Below, piece after piece: positions 17,681 to 24,939 of a stretch of DNA of 64,000 bases. Source of the stretch: Endozoicomonas sp965232255 (lineage in GTDB: Bacteria > Pseudomonadota > Gammaproteobacteria > Pseudomonadales > Endozoicomonadaceae). The position numbers and the translations under genes are program-made. Within the stretch, counting starts at the first letter, position 1. Every line of letters begins with the position of its first letter. Where the stretch lies: NCBI GenBank assembly GCA_965232255.1, contig OZ246962.1:496001-560000 (forward strand), written 5' to 3'. The notes below the pieces were generated by a model, which saw only the letters and a program-made list of their open reading frames with translations, had not been told where the DNA came from and did no database searches.

Positions 17681-18412
17681 ATGAAACGAATACACTTCCT
17701 GAGTTCGCCAATGGATGTTGCCACCATGGACGAAACGGTAGCTTTTATTAAAAGGCGGATTCAAGCAAATCAGTTTACACAGCATGTGGTGGTGAATGTG
17801 GCCAAGCTGGTGCATATGCAAACAGATGCCCAGCTGCGGGAATCGGTAGAAGCCTGCGACATTATTAACATTGATGGTATGGGCGTTGTGCTGGGGGCTC
17901 GTGCCCTAGGCCATGAAGTACCTGAGCGAGTTGCGGGGGTTGACCTGTTCCAGAATTTGATCGCTATGTCGGAACAAGAAGCACTACCCGTTTACCTGCT
18001 TGGGGCTACCGAGGAGGTGGTTACTGAAACGGCCAAACGGCTGCAGGCAGAACATCCCAAACTGAAACTGACGGGTTATCACCACGGATATTTCTGGGAT
18101 GACGAAGAAGCCGTGGTCAACCACATCAGAGTCAGCGGTGCAAAGCTGTTGTTTGTGGCAATCACCAGCCCGAAAAAAGAGAATTTTATCAATAAGTGGC
18201 AGGACCGGCTGGGTGTCAGTTTTGTAATGGGCGTGGGTGGTACTTTTGATGTGGTAGCGGGCAAAGTTAACCGCGCGCCACTGTGGATGCAGCAATACGG
18301 GTTGGAGTGGTTCTACCGGATTATTCAGGAACCGCGCCGGATGTGGAAGCGCTACCTGGTAACCAATAGTAAGTTTGCCTGGTATTTGTTGCGGGAGAAG
18401 CTATTGCATTGA
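17681..18412 (+). CDS. WecG/TagA/CpsF-family glycosyltransferase
   Basis: 243 residues of glycosyltransferase family 26. VVVNVAKLVHMQTDAQLRE, INIDGMGVVLGARALG, VYLLGATEEVV, and SPKKENFINKW followed by GVGGTFDVVAGKVNRAP are the family blocks. WecG transfers ManNAcA and TagA transfers ManNAc to GlcNAc-PP-undecaprenol. With wecC at the other end of the island, ManNAcA transfer is the natural guess. These enzymes are peripheral membrane proteins. It lies between the two copies of the 1.86-kb repeat. Confidence 0.88.
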   Translation: MKRIHFLSSPMDVATMDETVAFIKRRIQANQFTQHVVVNVAKLVHMQTDAQLRESVEACDIINIDGMGVVLGARALGHEVPERVAGVDLFQNLIAMSEQEALPVYLLGATEEVVTETAKRLQAEHPKLKLTGYHHGYFWDDEEAVVNHIRVSGAKLLFVAITSPKKENFINKWQDRLGVSFVMGVGGTFDVVAGKVNRAPLWMQQYGLEWFYRIIQEPRRMWKRYLVTNSKFAWYLLREKLLH

Positions 18413-18637
18413 TGGTTAAGAGGGAAGTGGGAACAGCGCAATCACAATCAACCAGTTGCTGGTCTGCCTTCTCAATAAACTTTCTGGCTTTTATGGTTAG
18501 CGTTTTATATTCGGGGGGATCTTTTTGCTTACTACTTCCCTTACAGAGCTTGTCATAAACAGCACCCAGCCTGCCCCATAGCCCCATCCATGCCATAATA
18601 CGGGCAGCTAACGATAGCAGTCAGGAATGCCAACATT
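18413..18637. other. intergenic, possible coding remnant on the minus strand
   Basis: 225 bp between the WecG-like gene and the DUF1016 gene. On the minus strand an open frame from about 18596 reads WGRLGAVYDKLCKGSSKQ, then EYKTLTIKARKFIEKADQQL, which looks protein-like but then runs antisense into the WecG-like gene. I cannot assign it; it may be a cut-off gene end. Confidence 0.25.
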
Positions 18638-19633
18638 ATGGAACACTATGACTTGTTGCTTACCCGTGTTGGTGAGTTGCTGGAGGCTGGGCGCAGAGAA
18701 GCGAGACAAAAAACTAACGCAATACTGGTGGAAACCTATTGGCATATCGGCCAGCATATTGTCGAATTCGAGCAACAAGGCGAACACTCGGCACAGTATG
18801 GCAAACAATTGCTGGATCTTTTGTCCAAAGACCTGAAACAGCTTTATGGCAAAGGTTTCAGCCGAAGCAACATTTACCAGATGCGCCAGTTGTACCTCTG
18901 CTACCCAAAAATCCAGACACTGTCTGGAAAATTGGGCTGGTCTGTCTACTGCGAGTTGCTGTCCGTTTCTGACCCTCTGGCTCGCTCTTTTTATGAGCAA
19001 CAGAGCATCATTGATAACTGGTCAGTACGCGAACTCAAGCGACAAATTAGCTCTGGCCTGTTTGAACGACTAGCACTCAGCACTGATAAAAAAGGGGTTC
19101 TCGCACTCTCCAGGGATGGCTATCAGCCAACGACAGCAACGGAGTTGGTGAAAGACCCATATGTGTTCGAATTTCTCAATTTGCCTGAGCGCAGGCAATA
19201 TAGCGAAAAACAGCTTGAAAACCAGCTTGTTGAGAAGTTGGCACAGTTCCTCCTGGAATTGGGTAAAGGATTTGCGTTTATTGCCCAACAATATCGGGTG
19301 ACGCTGAACAATACCCACTACTATGTTGATTTGTTGTTTTACCACCGTATTCTGAAGTGTTTTGTGCTAATTGACCTGAAGCTGGGGAAGGTAAGCCATC
19401 ACGATATTGGGCAGATGAATCTGTATCTCAACTATTTCAAAAAAGAAGAAAATACTGAGGGAGATTACGAGCCTATTGGCATTGTTCTGGTGGCAGACAA
19501 AGACGAGATACTGGTTGAGTATGCCACTGGTTCAATCTCCAACCAGATTTTTGTTTCCCGCTATAAGACTCACTTGCCCGATCGCAAAGAGTTAGTTCGT
19601 GAGCTGGCGCTGTTGCTCGAAGCGGGTGAATAA
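18638..19633 (+). CDS. DUF1016/YhcG-family PD-(D/E)xK nuclease
   Basis: 331 residues. The N-terminal DUF1016_N winged-helix-like domain is recognisable by ETYWHIGQHIVEFEQQG, YGKGFSRSNIYQMRQLYLCY and NWSVRELKRQI. The C-terminal YhcG nuclease domain carries YYVDLLFYHRILKCFVLIDL followed by KLGK, giving the D and D-x-K catalytic residues, then GQMNLYLNYF. Members are found in restriction-modification and mobile contexts, and a defence or element-linked role is suspected but not proven. It stands alone here between glycan genes, which fits horizontal arrival. Confidence 0.85.
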   Translation: MEHYDLLLTRVGELLEAGRREARQKTNAILVETYWHIGQHIVEFEQQGEHSAQYGKQLLDLLSKDLKQLYGKGFSRSNIYQMRQLYLCYPKIQTLSGKLGWSVYCELLSVSDPLARSFYEQQSIIDNWSVRELKRQISSGLFERLALSTDKKGVLALSRDGYQPTTATELVKDPYVFEFLNLPERRQYSEKQLENQLVEKLAQFLLELGKGFAFIAQQYRVTLNNTHYYVDLLFYHRILKCFVLIDLKLGKVSHHDIGQMNLYLNYFKKEENTEGDYEPIGIVLVADKDEILVEYATGSISNQIFVSRYKTHLPDRKELVRELALLLEAGE

Positions 19634-19691
19634 AATGGTTAATTGTTGTTGTCTATGTCCATAAGGTAATTGTCAAATCGGGAGGGATCAC

Positions 19692-19868
19692 ATGCTGCGC
19701 ACCTACGAAGCCCAAACGGATGAACAGGGTAATCTTCTGGTTCCTGAAGGGTTGAAGTTGCCTGAAGGGTGCCGGGTTTTGATTACGGTACTGGATGAAC
19801 CCGCCAGACAACCAGTGAATGATGAAGCGCTGTTGAGTGAGCAAAGCCATCATCATATGGGCGGATGA
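19692..19868 (+). CDS. short antitoxin-like protein
   Basis: 58 residues, with a strong ribosome-binding site (GGGAGGG) 5 bases before the ATG. MLRTYEAQTDEQGNLLVPEG and then LKLPEGCRVLITVLDE resemble the beta-rich N-terminal part of small type II antitoxins. Relatives continue after ALLSEQ with an acidic toxin-binding tail; here the frame ends SHHHMGG, so it may be truncated. No toxin gene follows. It is probably an orphan or remnant antitoxin. Confidence 0.5.
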   Translation: MLRTYEAQTDEQGNLLVPEGLKLPEGCRVLITVLDEPARQPVNDEALLSEQSHHHMGG

Positions 19869-20024
19869 TTTTAACACTTGCCAATTGTCTTTAATCAGCT
19901 TTGCCCGACCGGGAAAGCTATTTACAGCCCATGAGTCGCTGTTTCAAAAGTCACTTGGAAAAATCATCGGGCAAAGCACCAGGCCGTGATAAGGGCCGTG
20001 TGCGATTTGCTCGGGTATTAATGT

Positions 20025-20054
20025 TGGCCCAGACTATCGTCGGGCCATTTTTTT
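20025..20054 (+). terminator. possible rho-independent terminator before fcl
   Basis: TGGCCC at 20025-20030 pairs with GGGCCA at 20042-20047 and is followed by seven T residues. It would end transcription from the DUF1016/antitoxin side just upstream of the fcl start. The stem is short (6 bp) and the loop long (11 bp). Confidence 0.45.
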
Positions 20055-20064
20055 AATGGTTCCT

Positions 20065-21024
20065 ATGAAAAAAATTTTTATTGCCGGGCACCAGGGGATG
20101 GTGGGCTCGGCTATTGTTCGCCAGCTGTCTGAAAAGGCTGGCATTGAGCTGATTACCCGCACCCGCAGTGAGCTGGACCTGACCTGCCAGAATGCGGTGG
20201 CCAAATTTTTTCAGTCTGAGCAGATTGACCAGGTGTATTTGGCTGCGGCCAAAGTGGGTGGTATTCATGCCAACAATTCTTATCCGGCCGAGTTCATTTA
20301 TGAAAACCTGATGATGGAGTGCAATATTATCCATCAGGCTTACGCTGCCGGTGTTAAGCAGCTGCTGTTCCTGGGTTCCAGCTGCATCTACCCGAAGCTG
20401 GCGCAGCAACCGATGGTGGAAAGCGAGCTGCTCAATGGGCATCTGGAGGCCACCAATGAGCCTTATGCCATTGCCAAGATTGCTGGCATCAAATTGTGCG
20501 AATCTTACAACCGGCAATATGGTGTTGATTACCGTTCGGTCATGCCCACCAATCTTTATGGTGAAAACGATAACTTCCACCCTGAAAACAGCCATGTCAT
20601 TCCGGCCATGATGCGCCGCTTCCATGAGGCGAAGCTGCGGGGCGATAAGGAAGTAGTGGTCTGGGGAACCGGAACGCCCATGCGGGAGTTTCTCCATGTG
20701 GACGATATGGCCGCAGCCTGCCTTCATGTGATGAACCTGGACAAGGTCGTCTACAGTGAACACACTGAACCGATGATGTCCCATATCAATGTGGGTACCG
20801 GGATGGATTGCACCATTCGGGAACTGGCTGAAACCATGCAACAGGTGGTGGGTTTTAAGGGTGCGATTGTATTTGATACCTCCAAGCCGGATGGCACGCC
20901 TCGAAAGCTGATGGACGTTTCCCGGCTGGAACGGCTGGGCTGGAAGGCGTCGGTCTCTTTACAGGATGGAGTGGGGATGACTTATCGGTGGTTTTTGGAA
21001 CATGCCGGAGAGTTGAGGAAATAG
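20065..21024 (+). CDS. fcl: GDP-L-fucose synthase
   Basis: 319 residues from the ATG at 20065 (MKKIFIAGHQGMVGSAIVRQ); an ATG three codons earlier is possible. It is the dual epimerase-reductase that turns GDP-4-keto-6-deoxymannose into GDP-fucose with NADPH. The coenzyme motif is GHQGMVG at 8-14, the catalytic serine sits in GSSCIYPK, and the Tyr-Lys pair is in YAIAKIAG. Its usual partner gmd (GDP-mannose 4,6-dehydratase) is absent from the window, although manC, which makes GDP-mannose, is 4 kb downstream. It is separated from manC by the IS unit. Confidence 0.93.
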   Translation: MKKIFIAGHQGMVGSAIVRQLSEKAGIELITRTRSELDLTCQNAVAKFFQSEQIDQVYLAAAKVGGIHANNSYPAEFIYENLMMECNIIHQAYAAGVKQLLFLGSSCIYPKLAQQPMVESELLNGHLEATNEPYAIAKIAGIKLCESYNRQYGVDYRSVMPTNLYGENDNFHPENSHVIPAMMRRFHEAKLRGDKEVVVWGTGTPMREFLHVDDMAAACLHVMNLDKVVYSEHTEPMMSHINVGTGMDCTIRELAETMQQVVGFKGAIVFDTSKPDGTPRKLMDVSRLERLGWKASVSLQDGVGMTYRWFLEHAGELRK

Positions 21025-21074
21025 TTGGGTGAACGGGCAGCGAGAATAAGGTTTTGCGCTACTCCCTCAAAGCA

Positions 21075-21218
21075 TTACAGCTCACTTGCTCCCTCAATTA
21101 CCTGGGCAGCCTTGTCAAAGGTATAAACACCTTCCAGACGTTCCGGAATTTTTAAACAATAGTTTGCTTTGTTAATAATCAACGCATCCGGAAAGTCGGC
21201 ACACTTGCGCTTACTGCC
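21075..21218 (-). pseudogene. C-terminal fragment of a vapC gene
   Basis: The minus strand reads GSKRKCADFPDALIINKANY and then GVYTFDKAAQVIEGASEL before a TAA at 21075-21077. ADFxDALI and TFDKAA are the third and fourth conserved acidic blocks of VapC-type PIN toxins. The fragment stops exactly where the ISAs1-type left terminal repeat begins (21219). It is probably the missing end of the N-terminal vapC fragment at 24374-24552; about 30 central residues are lost. Frame continuity into the IS is coincidental. Confidence 0.6.
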
Positions 21219-22479
21219 CAGCGAAAAATCATGAAACACCCCGAAGCCTGTGGTCTCAAGGCTTGCAGGTGTATATGCGTATAGGTAATTTTATGCATCC
21301 ATTGTCATATATAAAAAACTTTGGATGCCCAACCAATGAATGCATTAGATTTAATGAATAGCCTTTCTGCAATTTATGATCCACGTCAAGCATGGAAAGT
21401 AGAGCATAAGCTCACAGATATTTTGATTTTGATAATCTGTGCTGTTATTGCTGGCTGTGAAGGTTGGGAGGAAATCGAGGACTTTGGAAACGAAAGGCTC
21501 GACTGGTTAAAAAAGTATGGTGAATTTGAAAATGGAGTTCCCTCTCATCATACTATTGCCCGAGTTGCTGCTGTTGTGAATCCAAAGTAGTTTCAACGTT
21601 GCTTTATTGAGTGGATGAAAGCATGTCATAAAGTTAGCAACGGTGAAATTATTGCAATTGATGGGAAAACCGTAAAAGGTTCCTACGATAAAGGAAAAGA
21701 TAAGGGAGCAATTCATATGGTTAGTGCATTTGCAGCTGCCAATGAATTAGTCCTCGGGCAAATTAAAGTTAATGACAAAAGCAATGAGATTACCGCTATT
21801 CCTAAACTGCTGGAACTTCTCCAGATTCGTGGGTGCCTTGTAACCATTGATGCCATGGGCTGCCAGAGGGAAATTGCGAGCAAGATTGTCGACAAGGGTG
21901 CGGATTATTTATTAGCGGTCAAAGGTAATCAGGGCAAGCTTCATGAAGCTTTTGAAAATCACTTTTCTTCAGAAAAAATTAATGGCTGGAAAGGTGACTC
22001 GTTCAAAACGACAGAGAGAATCCATGGTCGTCTTGAATTAAGATTACATATCGTTAGTGATATCTTTGATGAATTTGTCAATCTATCCTTTGATTGGAAA
22101 GGAATGAAAACACTTGGAATTGTTATGTCAGCCAGGATCGATGGAGAGACATTTGATACTAAAGATATTAGCATCCGTTATTATATTTCATCAGCTGAAT
22201 TGACAGCAGAAGAATTGGCAATAGCAGTAAGAAGTCATTGGGCAATAGAAGGAAAGCTGCATTGGAAATTGGATGTTGCCATGAACGAAGATGACTGTCG
22301 AATTAGAAGAGGAAATGCTGCAGAGATGTTGGCAGGATTTCGACATGTTGCAGTTAATATGTTGAACAACACAAAGTCATTTAAAGCCGGACTGAAGCGA
22401 AAGCAAAAAAAGGCGGCCATGAGCACTAAGTATCTGTCTGAGGTGCTGGAAGGCTGCGGGGTTTCATGATTTTTCCGTG
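21219..22479 (+). mobile_element. ISAs1-family insertion sequence
   Basis: The left end CAGCGAAAAATCATGAAA (21219-21236) is mirrored by TTTCATGATTTTTCCGTG (22462-22479). The similarity continues inward (CACCCCGAAGCC versus CCCCGCAGCC). Between them lies one transposase gene interrupted by an amber codon. No matching target-site duplication flanks the element: left flank GCTTACTGCC, right flank TGGGTTAATG, the latter being the start of repeat copy 2. The flanks have therefore been rearranged since insertion. Confidence 0.88.
21336..22469 (+). pseudogene. ISAs1-family transposase with in-frame amber stop
   Basis: The reading frame would give about 377 residues, the ISAs1 norm. It begins MNALDLMNSLSAIYDPRQAW and keeps the N-terminal DDE_Tnp_1-associated domain. 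Next come the first catalytic Asp in IIAIDGKTVKGSYDK, the second in VTIDAMGCQREIA, and the final Glu in SHWAIEGKLHWKLDV. A TAG at 21588-21590 splits it after VVNPK, where relatives have Gln (a CAG-to-TAG change). Both halves are in one frame. The stop TGA lies inside the right terminal repeat. A restart at 21615 would lack the N-terminal DNA-binding part, so the copy is probably inactive. Confidence 0.9.
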
Positions 22480-22521
22480 TGGGTTAATGGTTTCTCTTGA
22501 GATATTTGCAGCCTGACTCCT

Positions 22522-22935
22522 TCAATGAGGCTCAGGCATAATGACCAGTACGGAGGGAAAGTAACTACTGTATCGCCCTTTGTCCCTGCTCACCAGCGGC
22601 CATTGGCACACGGCAGCCTGTGCACCGATATAAAAATCCGGTAATACCCCTGTTTTTGGTCCTCCCCGTTTACGGTATTTGATAAACGCTTTAGCTGCCA
22701 AAAACAGGGTTTCATGGTTCAGGGGTTGTTCACCGATGTTGAGCCTATCCAGTAATTTCAGCACTGCAGCCGGTGACTCCATACCGGCACAAAGCTCTGA
22801 AAAAATAATGGGATTAATCACCGCATTATGGGTTTTGGTCAATTCACGAAAGGACTCTTTGGCCCATACGTGCCATAGGCTCTCTTTGTCGAGGATGTCC
22901 AGAATGACGCACGTATCCAGCAATAATGGTGCCAT
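22522..22935 (-). CDS. VapC-type PIN-domain toxin, copy 2
   Basis: 137 residues, almost identical to the toxin at 15749. All four acidic motifs are retained (LLLDTCVILD, FSELCAG, LPDFYIGAQ, SRDKGRY). Differences include GGPKTG for GGAKTG and SVLVIMPEPH for SVQIIMPEPH. Nothing suggests inactivation. It overlaps its antitoxin by one base as in copy 1. Two nearly identical pairs should cross-neutralise. Confidence 0.88.
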   Translation of the reverse strand: MAPLLLDTCVILDILDKESLWHVWAKESFRELTKTHNAVINPIIFSELCAGMESPAAVLKLLDRLNIGEQPLNHETLFLAAKAFIKYRKRGGPKTGVLPDFYIGAQAAVCQWPLVSRDKGRYSSYFPSVLVIMPEPH

Positions 22936-23162
22936 TAGTCATCCTCTCTGAGCAGTTTTAATAACTCATCGGCACCTGCGGTCAATTTAAACTCATCAGC
23001 AGCTCTTTCTACCGGATCTTCGGTTTCAATCAGTACTTTTTGCAGCACTACTTCGCCCCGGTCGTTTTTGATAAAGCTCACTCTGTCTCCCGGCTTCAGG
23101 CCGAGACTTTTACGGATGTGGGCAGGAATGGTCACCTGGCCTTGGGTCGTTAATTTCATCAT
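22935..23162 (-). CDS. AbrB/MazE-type antitoxin, copy 2
   Basis: The protein sequence is the same as the antitoxin at 16162-16389, including the SpoVT/AbrB start (KLTTQGQVTIPAHIRKSL) and the acidic toxin-binding tail. Only silent differences are seen at the DNA level. The upstream GGGGTG ribosome-binding site and the 60-bp divergent promoter region are also conserved, so regulation should match copy 1. Confidence 0.85.
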   Translation of the reverse strand: MMKLTTQGQVTIPAHIRKSLGLKPGDRVSFIKNDRGEVVLQKVLIETEDPVERAADEFKLTAGADELLKLLREDD

Positions 23163-23222
23163 GATACTTATCACCCCGGACTGACCTATTAAGTATTAAA
23201 TTAATAGTTAAAAAATTATTAA

Positions 23223-24353
23223 ATGACAACTTTTTCCCAGCAGGTCGAGGTCATCAGTGCCTCGGTTTTGTCCACTTCCCGACATGAAAGCTTTAAGGGC
23301 TGTGATCCTTTTGAAGGGTTAAACAGTAAACTGTTCCAGTGGATGCCCGGCCTCAAGTCGGGCATTTTTGGTTTGGCCTGGATTCAGTTTTTCAAACAGT
23401 CTCCTGTTAATTTTCGCCCCTTGCTGGGCGTGCCGAAACGCCGTAATCCCAAAGGCATTGGTTTGTTTATTCTTGGGTTGCTGGAAGATTTTCGCAGAAC
23501 TCAGGATAGCGCCTTTTTACAGGAAGCTACCGCACTGGCGGACTGGCTATTAACCCAGCAGTGTGACCGTAAGGAGTGGCAACACAGTTGCTGGGGCTAC
23601 CACTTTGACTGGAAGGCCCGGGCTTTTTTTGTCCCCAAAGGTAAACCCAATGTGATTACCACGGTATATGTGGCCCGGGCTCTCTTTGCCCTCGCGGATA
23701 CTCTCGAGGCCTTGGATTGTAAAAAGCAGGCAGAGGTTTATCGGCAACCGGCACTGGATGCCGCCGGTTTTATTGTGCATACCCTTTATACCGAGGCCGA
23801 TGGCCGCTGTTTTTTTGCCTATATTCCCGATGAGACAGCATTTGTCCATAATGCCAGCCTCTGGGCGGCGGCATGGGTGGCGGTAGTTGCTGATTATACA
23901 AACAATGACGTTTATAAAGCACTGGCGCTGAAGGTGGCATGGCAATCCACCAGCGAACAAAAGGCAGACGGTTCTTGGGTTTATGGTGCTCGCCATCACC
24001 ACCAGTTTATTGATGGCTTTCATACCGGTTATAACCTGGAGGCGCTGGATACTGTACGTCGATCACTGAATACCCATGAGTTTGACCAAGCCATTAAAAA
24101 GGGCTTTAGCTACTACAAAGCCAACTTCTTTGAGCTAGACGGAACTGCAAAATATTACCACAACAACCGCTATCCGTTGGATATGCATTCGGTGGCCCAG
24201 GCGGTACTGACGGTGGTGAAGCTGGCCGGCGAAGATGGCCATGAAGATGAGGACAAGGCAGTGGCAGAAAAGGTGCTCAGCCGTGCATTGGAAACGTTGT
24301 ATCTACCGGGGAAACAGCGGTTTGTCTATCAGCAAACCAGGGGAAAATCGTGA
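23223..24353 (+). pseudogene. truncated copy of the six-hairpin-like gene
   Basis: 376 residues, near-identical to the first 372 residues of the gene at 16450, then cut. The last native residues are VYQQT, after which the frame reads RGKS and stops at a TGA supplied by the adjacent ISAs1-like terminal repeat (GGGGAAAATCGTGA). The missing 31 residues include SINYMRWSQAWAYYALTFWL, the last helix of the barrel, so the product is probably unstable or altered. The N-terminus has diverged (MTTFSQQVEVISAS versus MVTFSHKLGVVSAS). Confidence 0.8.
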
Positions 24354-24373
24354 GCTTTCATGATTTTTCCCTG
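24338..24373. repeat. two ISAs1-like terminal repeats back to back
   Basis: CAGGGGAAAATCGTGAGC (24338-24355) is followed at once by TTTCATGATTTTTCCCTG (24356-24373). Each resembles the ends of the IS at 21219-22479, and the reverse complement of the second, CAGGGAAAAATCATGAAA, matches the first at 14 of 18 positions. This is what remains if the body of an ISAs1-type element is deleted, leaving left and right ends adjoined. It closes copy 2 and truncates vapC. Confidence 0.75.
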
Positions 24374-24552
24374 AGTTCAGACCTGGTCAGGTTGTATTTT
24401 TTACCTCGCAACGTCCAAAAGGTCTCAACCCGAACGATATCGGTAATTAATAGCCGCCTTGAGCCGGTAATTAACCTGGTTGCTTTTGCAGATTGGTATT
24501 TATCGTCATCGAGCAGGTAACGCAGTAACACGTTGGTGTCGATGGCAATCAT
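24374..24552 (-). pseudogene. N-terminal fragment of a vapC gene
   Basis: MIAIDTNVLLRYLLDDD with the first PIN Asp, then ITDIVRVETFWTLRGKKYNL with the conserved Glu, is the front half of a VapC toxin from a family distinct from the duplicated one. Native sequence ends after SELR at 24374. The frame then runs into the IS-like end and stops as EKS at TGA (24358-24360). The acidic blocks DALI and TFDK are absent here but appear at 21075-21218. Without them it cannot form the active site. Confidence 0.75.
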
Positions 24553-24770
24553 GGCTTCATGCCGATTTGCATTGAGGTTTCATCAGACATACCCTTATCA
24601 CTTTTGATGCTTTTCAACATCCCCTGTGCCGCACCTTTGGTTTTTTTTACAATGGTGATATGGCCGTAGTTATCGATATAACTTTCGTACTCGTCGCCCG
24701 GTGCAAGGCCTGCTAAGCGGCACTGTTCAGCGGGTAATATTATTTGCCGTTTGGCACTAATGATTGGCAT
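24549..24770 (-). CDS. AbrB-type antitoxin of the split vapC
   Basis: 73 residues: MPIISAKRQIILPAEQCRLA followed by GLAPGDEYESYIDNYG is a SpoVT/AbrB-type DNA-binding hairpin. The C-terminal half has few acidic residues compared with the duplicated antitoxin. It overlaps the vapC fragment start by 4 bp, the expected antitoxin-toxin order. With its toxin broken by the IS unit it is now an orphan antitoxin, though it could still bind its operator. Confidence 0.75.
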   Translation of the reverse strand: MPIISAKRQIILPAEQCRLAGLAPGDEYESYIDNYGHITIVKKTKGAAQGMLKSIKSDKGMSDETSMQIGMKP

Positions 24771-24939
24771 TGCACTGGTCTTCTCTTTACTTTTTTATCA
24801 TAAGTAAAGATAGATGACTGGTGACCACAATTAATCTTCGAAATGGAGCGGGCTAATCGTAGTGTTGATATCATCCATCTACTGAATGCTTTGTCTCTGC
24901 TTTATTCCAGTGTCTGCATTTTAACAACAAATGTTATCT

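Larger units (their letters stand above)
22480..24338. repeat. 1,859-bp direct repeat, copy 2
   Basis: The second copy of 15707-17565. Its left edge abuts the right terminal repeat of the ISAs1-type element and its right edge abuts another ISAs1-like terminal sequence at 24338. The toxin-antitoxin pair is intact, but the six-hairpin gene is cut. Substitutions relative to copy 1 cluster in the first 60 bases of that gene. Confidence 0.95.

Noticed and set aside
21219..24373. Target-site duplication around the IS unit
   Set aside because: The flanks GCTTACTGCC and AGTTCAGACC do not match, and neither do the flanks of the IS alone.
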